Assembly (NCBI GenBank): GCA_001787005.1
Contig: MFUV01000013.1
Location: forward strand, 483-47,567
DNA: 47,085 nucleotides
From: Candidatus Nomurabacteria bacterium RIFCSPLOWO2_01_FULL_39_18
GTDB taxonomy: Bacteria; Patescibacteriota; Minisyncoccia; Phycocordibacterales; UBA9973
Reading direction: 5' to 3'
In this document: positions 1 to 7,113 of the stretch, piece by piece
How positions within the stretch are numbered: the first letter of the stretch is position 1
Layout of the letters: each line of letters opens with the position of its first letter
Translations under genes and position numbers: made by a program
Notes under the pieces: model-generated
Database searches by the model: none
What the model saw: the letters and a program-made list of their open reading frames with translations, nothing else
What the model was told of the DNA's origin: nothing

Positions 1-515
1 AGATAAATTATTTTCGTTTACGGGACTATCACCTTCTGCGGTGTTGCTTTCCAGCAACTTCAACTAATAATTTATTTTTTGACTCTCCTAGATAAATCTA
101 CACTGTCATCTTACAACCCCCCTCACCCAGACTAGCGTTACAAGCCTGTTGCTTATTAACGTAATTAACCAAAAATTAAATTGAGAAAATTATTCGCGTA
201 ACTACAAAATCTTTTAGACTTGTAGCAACAACGCTAGTCTGGGTGAGGGGTTTGGGCTTCTTCCTTTTCGCTCGCCGCTACTTAGGAAATACATATTTGT
301 TTCTTTTCCTCCTGGTACTGAGATGTTTCACTTCCCAGGGTTTGCTTTCCGAACTTGCGCTCGGAATTATCTCGGTTTACGAGACAGGGTTTCCCCATTC
401 GGAAATCTCCGGATCAAAGGTTGCTTTGCACCTCCCCGAAGCTTATCGCAGCAACGCCACGTCCTTCTTCGCCACTTTTAGTCAAGGCATCCACCGTACG
501 CCCTTAAATTTCCTG
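1..515 (-). rRNA. rrl: 23S ribosomal RNA, 5' part (gene runs off the left edge)
   Basis: The minus strand reads as domain I of bacterial 23S rRNA. Near 488-505 it carries the conserved GCGTACGGTGGATGCC start region, near 322-345 GGGAAGTGAAACATCTCAGT, near 268-290 AGTAGCGGCGAGCGAA, and near 10-35 GGTGATAGTCCCGTAAACG. The 5' end at about 515 is estimated by counting from the E. coli start and is accurate to perhaps 10 nt. The 3' two thirds of the gene, and any 5S, lie outside the window. No 16S gene or tRNA is found in the 3 kb upstream, so this gene is unlinked from 16S on its 5' side. Helix 25 carries an unusually long hairpin, listed separately. Confidence 0.95.
119..250 (-). repeat. long hairpin insertion in helix 25 of 23S rRNA
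   Basis: Two 21-nt arms, 119-139 and 230-250, are perfect reverse complements (core CTCACCCAGACTAGCGTT). They enclose an AT-rich loop of 90 nt, and a further short stem (140-144 with 219-223) extends the pairing. The hairpin sits exactly where Bacillus-type 23S rRNA has its short helix 25, between GAAGAAGCCCAAA and GGTTGTAAGA on the rRNA strand. It is therefore either a retained expansion segment or a small intervening sequence that RNase III could remove, which would fragment the rRNA. It has no ORF and is too small to be a group I intron. Confidence 0.85.
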
Positions 516-682
516 TTAAGAAATTTGAAAACCACATTTCTAAGCTCAAAAAAAATTCTATCCCGACCGCTCGGGCATCAAAGATTTTTCAGAGCTTGCT
601 CTTGCCTCCAATTAAAAGACCCTTCTAATTACTGGGGCAAGAATTTAATTTTCAATTTTCATACCATCCTGACTTTCCAAAC

Positions 683-703
683 AAAAAACCGCCTTTCGGG
701 CGG
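683..703 (-). terminator. intrinsic terminator inside the 23S leader
   Basis: On the minus strand a CCGCC/GGCGG stem with a CGAAA loop (689-703) is followed by six U (683-688). It lies between the rRNA promoter and the 23S gene, so 23S synthesis would need read-through or antitermination. Confidence 0.7.
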
Positions 704-817
704 CCTACAGACAAAAAAGAAGTCTGCTTATCAGTGCCGCCTTTTTAAACCCGGTAGTAAGCCCGCTTTCGCGGATCTACTACTGGGTAAACTGTTTCTT
801 GTGGTATTCATACTGAT
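683..817 (-). ncRNA. structured leader RNA or small RNA ahead of 23S rRNA
   Basis: Transcription from the promoter at 824-852 should start near 817. The first 135 nt fold well. A closing stem TATCAGT/ACTGATA encloses a long hairpin whose tip is CCGC-GAAA-GCGG, and the segment ends in an intrinsic terminator (683-703). It may be an rRNA leader with a conditional terminator or a separate small RNA. I looked for 5S, tRNA T-arm and SRP signatures and found none. No Rfam family was recognised. Confidence 0.45.
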
Positions 818-823
818 AGGTAG

Positions 824-852
824 AGTATAGTCGAAAGTAAAAAAGATGTCAA
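824..852 (-). promoter_or_regulatory. strong sigma70-type promoter for the 23S rRNA transcript
   Basis: TTGACA (847-852) and TATACT (824-829) are separated by exactly 17 nt on the minus strand. The -35 box is embedded in the terminator palindrome of the upstream gene. Confidence 0.8.
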
Positions 853-869
853 CTGTTGACATCTTTTTT
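839..869. terminator. bidirectional intrinsic terminator after the membrane-protein gene
   Basis: The palindrome GATGTCAACTGTTGACATC (845-863) is flanked by A6 and T6 runs and can act on either strand. It ends the 898-1590 gene about 30 nt after its stop codon. The same palindrome supplies the rRNA -35 box. Confidence 0.75.
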
Positions 870-897
870 GCAAAAACTGAAGAAAATACTGAAAATA

Positions 898-1590
898 TTA
901 CTTATCAGATACCTCTTCGCTAACCTTTGAAATAAATCTTGCTGCAGCCTCTTTACCACCCAAGCCGAAAGCGAGAGCGCCCCCGATCGACAACATGGCT
1001 ATTACTCCAGTGAAGAGAACACTCATGTAGTAATCAGCAATACCCAGCTGTCCGAGCGCGATGATAAAAGCAAATACCCAGACGGCATACTTCGCAACAG
1101 CGCCAAGCATGTTGGCTGAACTTAAGCCCATAGACCTCGCTGTAGCTGTAGCAGTCTTCGAAAGAGCTTCAGAAACAATTGTAGCAATTATCAAAATCAA
1201 AGCAGCGATAATGACTCTTGGCAAGAATCCAAGCACATCATCTTTTAGGAAAGATGCAATATCATTAAGCCCAACCAGGTTAAGCGAAGGAAGGAGGAAA
1301 ACAATAACTACAAACCACTTTGCCACTTGCCCGATAAAATATCCAGAGTCCAGAGTCATTCCTGCTTTTCTAAAGAAGTTATCCGCCCCAATAGATCTAA
1401 AAAGCATATCTATTTTCAAGGCGCTGAAAACCTGCTCGAGAGCTCGAGCGATAACGTTACCTAAAAGCCAGCCTATGATAAATAATATGACTGCTATTAT
1501 AAACTTAGGCGTAAACTGGATAAAACCCCACCACAAACTTTGAAGTGATGAATTAAAAACGTCACCCCATGTAAACCAAATATTATTCAT
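898..1590 (-). CDS. mechanosensitive-channel-like TM-helix membrane protein
   Basis: This 230-residue integral membrane protein has about four to five hydrophobic helices. The first follows GFIQFTPKFI. The last contains the glycine/alanine-rich stretch GGALAFGLGGKEAA, which resembles the pore-lining helix of MscS and the conserved TM-helix repeat of CmpX-like proteins. The soluble beta and C-terminal domains of true MscS are absent, since the chain ends about 20 residues after the pore-like helix. It may sense membrane tension or gate small ions, but that is inferred from the family. The ATG at 1590 is preferred over an upstream in-frame TTG at 1596. A terminator follows the gene directly. 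Confidence 0.75.
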   Translation of the reverse strand: MNNIWFTWGDVFNSSLQSLWWGFIQFTPKFIIAVILFIIGWLLGNVIARALEQVFSALKIDMLFRSIGADNFFRKAGMTLDSGYFIGQVAKWFVVIVFLLPSLNLVGLNDIASFLKDDVLGFLPRVIIAALILIIATIVSEALSKTATATARSMGLSSANMLGAVAKYAVWVFAFIIALGQLGIADYYMSVLFTGVIAMLSIGGALAFGLGGKEAAARFISKVSEEVSDK

Positions 1591-1668
1591 AATCAATAAA
1601 AAACCGTTAACTAATAAAGACCTTTAAAGTTTCGACCTTATAAAGTGCTCAATACATTATACCAATTT

Positions 1669-2259
1669 TTAAGCCTTTTTTAAAGCCTGTGTGGATAACT
1701 CTTTGGTCTGCAGAATAATCTCATGGGGGTAATCAAGGATATCTCGCACAAGTTTGTCATACATATTTAGCCTATAAATAAACTCTTTTGTTTCAAAAAC
1801 AGCATAAATGAGCTCTACCCCTATTAGGGCTTCCAATTTCCGAACTCCTTCTTCAATCCCAGCTTTTCGGAGCTTATCTCCCACTATCAATAGATCTACC
1901 CGACTGTCATCATTTTTAGTAAAAACACCAGAAACTATAATCAGCTTAACTTTCCCAACCTTTTTAAAACTGTCTAAAATTGATTGTTTATTGAAAGTAT
2001 CAGATCTAACTAAAAGCTCTTTAAATTCGCTAACATATTTAAAAAGAGGATCAAAAAACCATTCCAAGGAGGTTGAGGAGTTCTTCTTAATGAAATTAAC
2101 GGAGGCCAACAACCTCAACTCTCGACGGACGATATTAGGACTCACTCGACTCCGCTTCGCCACATCTGTATTCTTGAAACCCTTGCCTTTATTCAACAGA
2201 AATAGACGCATTATCTTTACTCTGGCCGCACTGCCTAATATTTTTTCCAAAATTTCCAT
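1669..2259 (-). CDS. winged-helix protein with nucleotidyltransferase-like domain
   Basis: This 196-residue protein starts with a winged helix-turn-helix (ILGSAARVKIMRLFLLN, then TDVAKRSRVSPNIVRREL, about residues 5-60). The second half resembles a minimal nucleotidyltransferase fold of the MNT type (LIIVSGVF, then a D-x-L pair in SRVDLLIVGD). It is probably a DNA-binding regulator; the enzyme activity is unproven. An ATG at 2268 is also in frame, but a TATAAT box overlaps it. That box lies 7 nt before the ATG at 2259, which matches the leaderless pattern of the window, so I prefer 2259. It sits alone between the membrane protein and purH. Confidence 0.65.
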   Translation of the reverse strand: MEILEKILGSAARVKIMRLFLLNKGKGFKNTDVAKRSRVSPNIVRRELRLLASVNFIKKNSSTSLEWFFDPLFKYVSEFKELLVRSDTFNKQSILDSFKKVGKVKLIIVSGVFTKNDDSRVDLLIVGDKLRKAGIEEGVRKLEALIGVELIYAVFETKEFIYRLNMYDKLVRDILDYPHEIILQTKELSTQALKKA

Positions 2260-2266
2260 AGGTTGC

Positions 2267-2294
2267 ATTATAATGCTTTCCTCGTAAAAAACAA
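2267..2294 (-). promoter_or_regulatory. promoter of the winged-helix gene, leaderless type
   Basis: TTGTTT (2289-2294) and TATAAT (2267-2272) are separated by 16 nt. The -10 box ends 7 nt before the ATG at 2259, which supports the shorter start. Confidence 0.55.
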
Positions 2295-2304
2295 GTGAAA
2301 AGTT

Positions 2305-3894
2305 TTAATGCTGGTAGAATCCTCTTGCTTCCGAATCAGGAAGCATTATAAGATTTACACCCTTTGCCTTGCAAAGCTCCACTATTTTTTCATCATTGAT
2401 CGAACCGCTAGTGGAAAAAATAGTTTTTATTCCTTTATTTATTAAAACTTCCGGGGCATCAGGAAAAGGAAAGAAGCTGTCGGAATATGCCACGGCTCCG
2501 GTTAAATCTTTATCTCCAGCACGGAGGATAGCCAAATTCGCCGCCCCAACCCTGTCTTGTTGCCCCACCCCATTACCCAGAAGCTTTCCGTCTTTAACTA
2601 AAGTTACTGTGTTGCTGTTTGAAGTGCATCCCACAGCCCAAGCCAAGATGATATCCTTAATAATTTTAGTGTCAAAGAGACACTTTGACATGTCTGGTAC
2701 AAAAGTATAGTTCGGCTGGGTCAAAAATCCACCCCGCACATAACGAAATCTTGGACTTCTGTCTAGTGAATCCAAACCAGCTTTTTTTATATTTTTATTT
2801 ACTAAAATTCTACATTTCCCCTTTTTTCGAGCCAGAATCTCGATGGCTTCTGGTGTAAAGGACGGCGCAGCAACTAAATCCAAAAGTCGTCGCCCATCGC
2901 CTGCAAATTTATGAATTAATTCTTCGGCAATTTTCTCATCTACTGGAAAATTCAACATCACGCACCCGCCAAAGATTGCGTGCAGATCCCCCGATAGCAT
3001 CTTGTCGACTGCGTCCAAACCAGACTCTCCTACTCCCGCCCCACAGGCATTTCCATGTTTTGCCCCAATTACAACATCTGGAACTTTATTAAAATTCTTT
3101 TCAAAGCCAGCGCCGATGTGCGTCATTGTCTGTAGCATCCGGTCTAAATCGCATATGTTATTATAAGACAATGGACTCCCAGCAATAAGAACCCAGTCAG
3201 AAATTGTAAGCTGATCTTTTTTACCAAGGGTTCCCCTTGGTATTTTATAAAAGCTAGCGGGTTTTTGATATGCATTCTCCCCATAAGCGCATGCCAAAAC
3301 CTTTTCTCCAAAAATTCCCTCATGTACACCTTGGCTTAAATATTTCCCTGAGATAGAGCAGTACCACGCCGCCAGCGCTTCAGCTTTCGCTGATAAATTA
3401 TTTATGAATTCTTCACGATTGGGTTCTCCATTTTTCAGCCACTCAATAGTTTTTGCTCTGTCTTCTTTATCGCAGATAGTAATACGCCTGCCCTTCGCGC
3501 TCGAACGTATCAAGGCCACACCCCCCATATCTGTTTTTTCTATCACAGACTCCTTTGTCGCGCTTGGATTATTTATTTCTTCTTCTAGTGGGTATAAATC
3601 TACACAAACCATATCGATCCACGGAATTTCATTTTTTTTTAATTCCTCCAAATGCTCTGGCGTATTTAGAGCCAATAATCCTCCGTGAATTTTAGGATGT
3701 AGAGTCAACACTCGATGGCTTAAAATAGGTTTCATGCCCGTGATCTCCGCAATATCTGTCACCTCGATGCCGACATCTGACAAATACTTCGCCGTACCGC
3801 CGGAAGAAATTATTTTCCAGCCTAAAGCAACCAACTCTTTGGCAAAGTCGGCAATACCCGTCTTATCGTAGACCGATATCAGAGCAGTTTTCAT
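2305..3894 (-). CDS. purH: bifunctional AICAR formyltransferase / IMP cyclohydrolase PurH
   Basis: This 529-residue cytosolic enzyme catalyses the last two steps of de novo IMP synthesis: formylation of AICAR with 10-formyl-THF, then ring closure. The N-terminal MGS-like cyclohydrolase domain is clear (ALISVYDKTG, SSGGTAKYL, HPKIHGGLLA). The AICAR transformylase domain follows, with GENAYQKPASFYK, the catalytic Lys-His in KHGNACGAG, and SDSFFPFPDAP near the end. The length is normal. No other pur gene is in the window, and many CPR genomes lack the complete pathway, so its in vivo substrate supply is uncertain. A TAGAAT box (3902-3907) that overlaps the rplL stop region lies 7 nt before the ATG, suggesting its own leaderless promoter. 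Confidence 0.95.
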   Translation of the reverse strand: MKTALISVYDKTGIADFAKELVALGWKIISSGGTAKYLSDVGIEVTDIAEITGMKPILSHRVLTLHPKIHGGLLALNTPEHLEELKKNEIPWIDMVCVDLYPLEEEINNPSATKESVIEKTDMGGVALIRSSAKGRRITICDKEDRAKTIEWLKNGEPNREEFINNLSAKAEALAAWYCSISGKYLSQGVHEGIFGEKVLACAYGENAYQKPASFYKIPRGTLGKKDQLTISDWVLIAGSPLSYNNICDLDRMLQTMTHIGAGFEKNFNKVPDVVIGAKHGNACGAGVGESGLDAVDKMLSGDLHAIFGGCVMLNFPVDEKIAEELIHKFAGDGRRLLDLVAAPSFTPEAIEILARKKGKCRILVNKNIKKAGLDSLDRSPRFRYVRGGFLTQPNYTFVPDMSKCLFDTKIIKDIILAWAVGCTSNSNTVTLVKDGKLLGNGVGQQDRVGAANLAILRAGDKDLTGAVAYSDSFFPFPDAPEVLINKGIKTIFSTSGSINDEKIVELCKAKGVNLIMLPDSEARGFYQH

Positions 3895-3904
3895 TAGGTA
3901 TATT

Positions 3905-4276
3905 CTACTTTAATTCCACTTTTCCGCCAGCTTCTTCAATCTTTTTCTTCAAGTCTTGCGCTTCTTCTTTCTTCATTCCCTCCTTTAGATTCCCTGGAGC
4001 GGCATCGACTAGGTCCTTAGCATCCTTAAGTCCGAGGCCCAAAGCTTCTTTCACAATTTTCATAACAGCAATTTTTTGTTCTCCAGCAGATGCTAGAACG
4101 ACAGTATAAGTACTCTGTTCTTCCGCGGCAGGCGCACCTGCGGCACCGCCAGGTCCGGGGGCAGCGACGGCTACAGCGGAGACGCCAAATTTTTCCTCTA
4201 GCGCCTTCACAAGTTCATGTAATTCAAGCACGGACATCTTTTCTATTTTTTCTATAAGATCTTTAAATTTATCCAT
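3905..4276 (-). CDS. rplL: ribosomal protein bL12 (L7/L12)
   Basis: This 123-residue stalk protein recruits translation factors to the large subunit. The N-terminal dimerisation domain ([17 protein letters not shown]) is followed by an Ala/Gly/Pro hinge near residues 36-52. The C-terminal factor-binding domain contains [22 protein letters not shown], given here only as its core [13 protein letters not shown], and GKVELK at the end. It lies 19 nt after rplJ and is co-transcribed with it from the promoter at 4919-4946. Multiple copies bind uL10. Confidence 0.97.
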   Translation of the reverse strand: MDKFKDLIEKIEKMSVLELHELVKALEEKFGVSAVAVAAPGPGGAAGAPAAEEQSTYTVVLASAGEQKIAVMKIVKEALGLGLKDAKDLVDAAPGNLKEGMKKEEAQDLKKKIEEAGGKVELK

Positions 4277-4295
4277 AATAATTTTTTATTAATTT

Positions 4296-4778
4296 CTAAT
4301 TCTTCGACTTTGCTATAGCATCCAAGACAACCGCGAACCGTTGTATTGGAGAATTGATGAGATTCACAAATTGCGCATAAAGAACTTCACGACTTGGAAT
4401 CATGGCTATCTCTGTCATTCTTTCTCCACTGACAAACTTCCCTTCAAAAATTCCCCCTAAAATACTCAAAATTCCCTTGTGGGTTTTTTGAAAATTGTAG
4501 ACTTCGCGAGCCCCGGAAGTTTGATCTTTGGAATATGCAATCGCGATCTCTCCCTTCAGTTCTGGAATCTCTCCTTCAGCTTTACCCTTGAGCGCTCGAG
4601 CAAGCAATGTCTTCCTAGAAACTTTATAGCTCACTCCTTGATCTCTCAAATCTCGGCGTAATGCTGTTTCTTCGCCCACCTTCAACCCGTGAAAATTCAC
4701 GAAAACAACAGAGGCGGATTCTTTGATCGCTTTATCGAGCTCTTTTATCATTTCTTCTTTTTTTGATTTTTGTAACAT
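4296..4778 (-). CDS. rplJ: ribosomal protein uL10
   Basis: This 160-residue protein forms the base of the ribosomal stalk and binds 23S rRNA and bL12. It shows the conserved N-terminal globular domain (FVNFHGLKVGEETALRRDL, VSYKVSRKTLLARAL) and the short C-terminal helix that carries L12 dimers (SPIQRFAVVLDAIAKSK). It is slightly shorter than the E. coli protein, as expected for CPR. The gene is preceded by a structured leader with an attenuator hairpin ending 17 nt before its start, so the pair rplJ-rplL is probably under autogenous control by the L10-L12 complex. Confidence 0.96.
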   Translation of the reverse strand: MLQKSKKEEMIKELDKAIKESASVVFVNFHGLKVGEETALRRDLRDQGVSYKVSRKTLLARALKGKAEGEIPELKGEIAIAYSKDQTSGAREVYNFQKTHKGILSILGGIFEGKFVSGERMTEIAMIPSREVLYAQFVNLINSPIQRFAVVLDAIAKSKN

Positions 4779-4793
4779 AATTTGTTTTTTAAA

Positions 4794-4918
4794 TTAAAAA
4801 ACGGCTCGAGAGCCGCAAGTTTTATACTTTAATCTGAAAGATTTTAGTATTATCGACCCACTAAACAGGATTTACCTGTCCCACCACGGGACAAACCTGT
4901 TTTCTTTGCGGTAAAACC
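4794..4918 (-). promoter_or_regulatory. ribosomal protein L10 leader with attenuator
   Basis: The untranslated leader of rplJ forms a long interrupted hairpin on the minus strand: AAACAGG pairs with CCTGTTT (4863-4903), with an inner GTCCC/GGGAC stem and asymmetric internal loops. This matches the general shape of the L10 leader family that binds L10-(L12)4. Downstream, the stem CGGCT/AGCCG (4802-4815) followed by seven U is an intrinsic terminator just before rplJ. Family membership is judged by eye. Confidence 0.7.
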
Positions 4919-4946
4919 ACTATATCATAATTCTATTACTTTGCAA
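4919..4946 (-). promoter_or_regulatory. probable rplJL promoter
   Basis: TTGCAA (4941-4946) and TATAGT (4919-4924) are 16 nt apart on the minus strand, placing the transcript start just ahead of the L10 leader. The boxes overlap the 3' end of the small upstream ORF. Confidence 0.55.
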
Positions 4947-5076
4947 CTCCAATATTATCTAAGAGGTTCCCATTACCCCCTTTATCAATATAATTCACCA
5001 AGAAAACCCCAATCAATCCAATAATTATCATGGTGATAAAAATAATTAAAATTTTAAAAAAATGCTTTGTCGCCAT
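4936..5076 (-). CDS. small single-span membrane protein (46 aa)
   Basis: This 46-codon ORF begins MATKHFFKI and has one strongly hydrophobic helix (about residues 8-28, IFITMIIIGLIGVFLV), then a polar tail with KGGNGN. I do not recognise it. A TAAAAT box at 5083-5088 lies 6 nt before the ATG, which fits the leaderless pattern elsewhere in the window and supports a real gene. It sits between rplJ and another small membrane protein on the same strand. SecE was considered because of size and context, but no SecE motif is visible. Confidence 0.5.
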   Translation of the reverse strand: MATKHFFKILIIFITMIIIGLIGVFLVNYIDKGGNGNLLDNIGVAK

Positions 5077-5093
5077 GGTTCTATTTTATCACC

Positions 5094-5121
5094 ATGGTCC
5101 TGAGTTTGTCGAATGGACCAT
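5094..5121. repeat. REP-like hairpin
   Basis: ATGGTCC (5094-5100) and GGACCAT (5115-5121) pair around the loop TGAGTTTGTCGAAT. The motif GGTCCTGAG-TTGTCGA is of a kind that recurs in many bacterial genomes as a short intergenic repeat. It lies 2 nt after the stop codon of the 5124-5318 gene. Confidence 0.55.
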
Positions 5122-5123
5122 AA

Positions 5124-5318
5124 TTAAAAACGATATCCGTTAAACCATAAAATAACAAATAAAATAATAAGAACCACGAGGAGGGAGTGCCAGACGTCCC
5201 AACCCGAATATATATTTCTCTTTTTTAGAAAATCAGTAAGTCGCTTGTTGCCCTCATGAAAAAGAAGAAAGGGCAACACTGCTATCATGTACCAAATTTT
5301 AAACAAAAATTCAAACAT
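5124..5318 (-). CDS. small two-span membrane protein (64 aa)
   Basis: This 64-residue protein has two hydrophobic segments (about residues 5-20 and 44-60). They are separated by a charged, aromatic loop with KRLTDFLKKRN and GWDVWHSLL. I recognise no family. Its start is supported by TATAGT (5325-5330) 6 nt upstream of the ATG. It lies between the cytidylyltransferase gene and the 46-aa membrane ORF, all on the minus strand with short gaps, but a separate -10 box for each argues against a single transcript. Confidence 0.6.
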   Translation of the reverse strand: MFEFLFKIWYMIAVLPFLLFHEGNKRLTDFLKKRNIYSGWDVWHSLLVVLIILFVILWFNGYRF

Positions 5319-5374
5319 GCTTTGACTATATTATACAATAAAATGAAAAAAATGGCTCCTGCTTATTTACCTCT

Positions 5375-5776
5375 TCAATTTTTACCATTAAGTATTCTAG
5401 CCCTCAAACTACTGGAGGAAAAATTGTGTTCACGGGTGTTGAAAATTATCTTGATTGGCAAATCATCGCCGGTAAAGTGCTTGCCCTTCCAATCTGTTCC
5501 GATAAAACGAATATCAATATCAATTTTTTTTAATAGTTCATATAAATCCGCCTCAGTATTGTATGGAATTATTTCATCAACATATTTACAGCCCCGGAGT
5601 CGGATTAATCTTTCTTCCATAGTTTCTATCGGTTTATTTTTTTCCGGTCTATTAATGGTTGGGTCGGTCTGAAGCCCCACAACCAGAAAATCACATTGAT
5701 CTTTGCATTCTTTAAGCATCAAAACATGTCCTGCATGCAACAAATCCATCGGCCCGCAAGTGAATCCTTTTATCAT
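5375..5776 (-). CDS. cytidylyltransferase-like protein (TagD/RfaE type)
   Basis: This 133-residue nucleotidyltransferase of the HxGH family is expected to join a CTP or ATP nucleotide to a phosphorylated substrate such as glycerol-3-phosphate or a heptose phosphate. It begins GFTCGPMDLLHAGHVLML, which contains the HAGH signature. It ends near SSSSLRARI, the position of the second ATP/CTP-binding motif (RTxGxST-like in relatives). The size is that of single-domain TagD/GCT proteins. The gene is divergent from the polysaccharide locus that starts at 5807 and may feed it an activated alcohol or sugar, but the substrate cannot be read from sequence. Confidence 0.75.
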   Translation of the reverse strand: MIKGFTCGPMDLLHAGHVLMLKECKDQCDFLVVGLQTDPTINRPEKNKPIETMEERLIRLRGCKYVDEIIPYNTEADLYELLKKIDIDIRFIGTDWKGKHFTGDDLPIKIIFNTREHNFSSSSLRARILNGKN

Positions 5777-5783
5777 ATTGAAT

Positions 5784-5796
5784 ATTATACTATAAT
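5784..5796. promoter_or_regulatory. abutting divergent -10 boxes
   Basis: TATAAT on the minus strand (5784-5789) lies 7 nt before the cytidylyltransferase ATG. TATAAT on the plus strand (5791-5796) lies 10 nt before the GTG of the sugar transferase gene. One base separates the two boxes, so the two transcripts probably compete for polymerase. Confidence 0.55.
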
Positions 5797-5806
5797 GTAA
5801 AAAGCA

Positions 5807-7111
5807 GTGAAGGGCTTATTAATACAATTTAAGATGTTTCTCATCTTTGTCGTTGATTTGATCGTGGCTTTTGGCGCTCTTTCTTTGACGCTTTTTCTGA
5901 GGTATGGGGGAAATGATTTTTATTCTCAAATAACTGCCCACTTTATTCCGTTTTCTATAATAATTTTATTGTTTTTACTTAGTTTTTATATATTTAATTT
6001 ATATTCTTTTAGATTTAACAAAAACATAACGGAATTTATTAATTCTTTTACGAAAAGCTTGGCAGTTTCATTTGCTCTCTCTGTTCTGGTATTCTATGTA
6101 TTTGGAGATTTTTTTAAATTAACTCCAAAGACAAATCTAGTTTTATTCACGGCAATTTTTGGTATTAGTGATTTTTATTTAAGAATACTAATAAAAAGAT
6201 ATTTTGCAAAAAAGGGAATCAACAGAAAAATAATCATCATAAGTGAGGGAGAAAACGGCTTGATCGCAGAGTTAAAACAAAATCAAAATATTGGCTACGA
6301 AATTATACAAGAAACAAGTTGCTTTGATTTAAGCGAAATAATTAACCTTGATCCTGATTTGGTTGTAATAGATTCAATTACAGAAAAAGAATTCGATAAA
6401 ATTTATACTCTCATAAAAAAAGGCGTCTTCGTGTATACTATAAATAATTTTTATACGGAAATATTTCAAAAAGTTCCAACTGAAAAAATAGAAAAGGAAG
6501 AAGTGGTAGATTATCTGAGTAGAAATAGAACTATTTTTAATTTTACGAAAAGGGCCTTAGACGTGATATTGTCTTTAGCGTTAATTCTGATCTTTTCCCC
6601 CCTTTTTGTCATTATCCCGATTTTAATTAAAATCACCTCCAGGGGACCTGTACTATTCAAGCACAAAAGAATCAGCTTAAACGATACAGAATTTACCATT
6701 TATAAATTCAGGTCCATGTATATTGATGCAGAAAAAAAAGGCGCTATGTGGACAGAAAATAATAAAAATGATTCTAGAATCACGCCAATTGGCAGATTTA
6801 TGCGACAAACACATATAGATGAAATACCTCAAGTGGTGAATATTCTAAGGGGGGATATCTCCTTTGTCGGTCCCCGACCAGAAAGACCGGAATTTGTAAG
6901 CGAACTGAAAAGGGACATACTTTACTATGACTTAAGACATTCCGTGAAAGCTGGACTTACTGGTTGGGCTCAAGTGAATTATAAATACGGTTCTTCGGTG
7001 GATGACGCCAAAGAAAAATTAAAATATGATTTTTACTATATAAAAAACAGGAATATTTTTTTTGATATTTTAATTGTTCTCAAAACAATAGCAAAAATAT
7101 TTACTTATTAA
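5807..7111 (+). CDS. undecaprenyl-phosphate sugar-1-phosphate transferase (polyprenyl glycosylphosphotransferase)
   Basis: This 434-residue membrane enzyme starts surface glycan synthesis by moving a sugar-1-phosphate onto undecaprenyl phosphate. There are four N-terminal membrane helices (to about residue 125) and a CoA-binding-like Rossmann region (about 135-230). The C-terminal bacterial sugar transferase domain has a membrane helix after KRALDVILSLALIL, then FKHKRISLNDTEF, YKFRSM, HIDEIPQ and FVGPRPERPEF. It is a full-length WbaP/WcaJ-type protein. The start is GTG at 5807, just after a TATAAT box; an ATG at 5834 is a possible alternative. It is the first gene of the plus-strand polysaccharide arm and ends 2 nt before the flippase gene. 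Confidence 0.9.
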   Translation: MKGLLIQFKMFLIFVVDLIVAFGALSLTLFLRYGGNDFYSQITAHFIPFSIIILLFLLSFYIFNLYSFRFNKNITEFINSFTKSLAVSFALSVLVFYVFGDFFKLTPKTNLVLFTAIFGISDFYLRILIKRYFAKKGINRKIIIISEGENGLIAELKQNQNIGYEIIQETSCFDLSEIINLDPDLVVIDSITEKEFDKIYTLIKKGVFVYTINNFYTEIFQKVPTEKIEKEEVVDYLSRNRTIFNFTKRALDVILSLALILIFSPLFVIIPILIKITSRGPVLFKHKRISLNDTEFTIYKFRSMYIDAEKKGAMWTENNKNDSRITPIGRFMRQTHIDEIPQVVNILRGDISFVGPRPERPEFVSELKRDILYYDLRHSVKAGLTGWAQVNYKYGSSVDDAKEKLKYDFYYIKNRNIFFDILIVLKTIAKIFTY

Positions 7112-7113
7112 AC

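Noticed and set aside
119-250. Group I or II intron in 23S rRNA
   Set aside because: Only about 130 nt, one hairpin, no catalytic core or homing endonuclease gene.
683-817. tRNA or 5S rRNA gene in the 23S leader
   Set aside because: No T-arm GGTTC-type motif, no CCA end, no 5S helix I pairing or conserved loops.
243-830. 195-codon plus-strand open frame over the left end
   Set aside because: It is antisense to the 23S rRNA gene and its leader; the encoded sequence has no protein-like pattern.
1690-1698. DnaA box TTATCCACA (minus strand), and another at 31803-31811
   Set aside because: Only single isolated boxes, one inside a coding region; no cluster, dnaA or dnaN nearby, so no origin.
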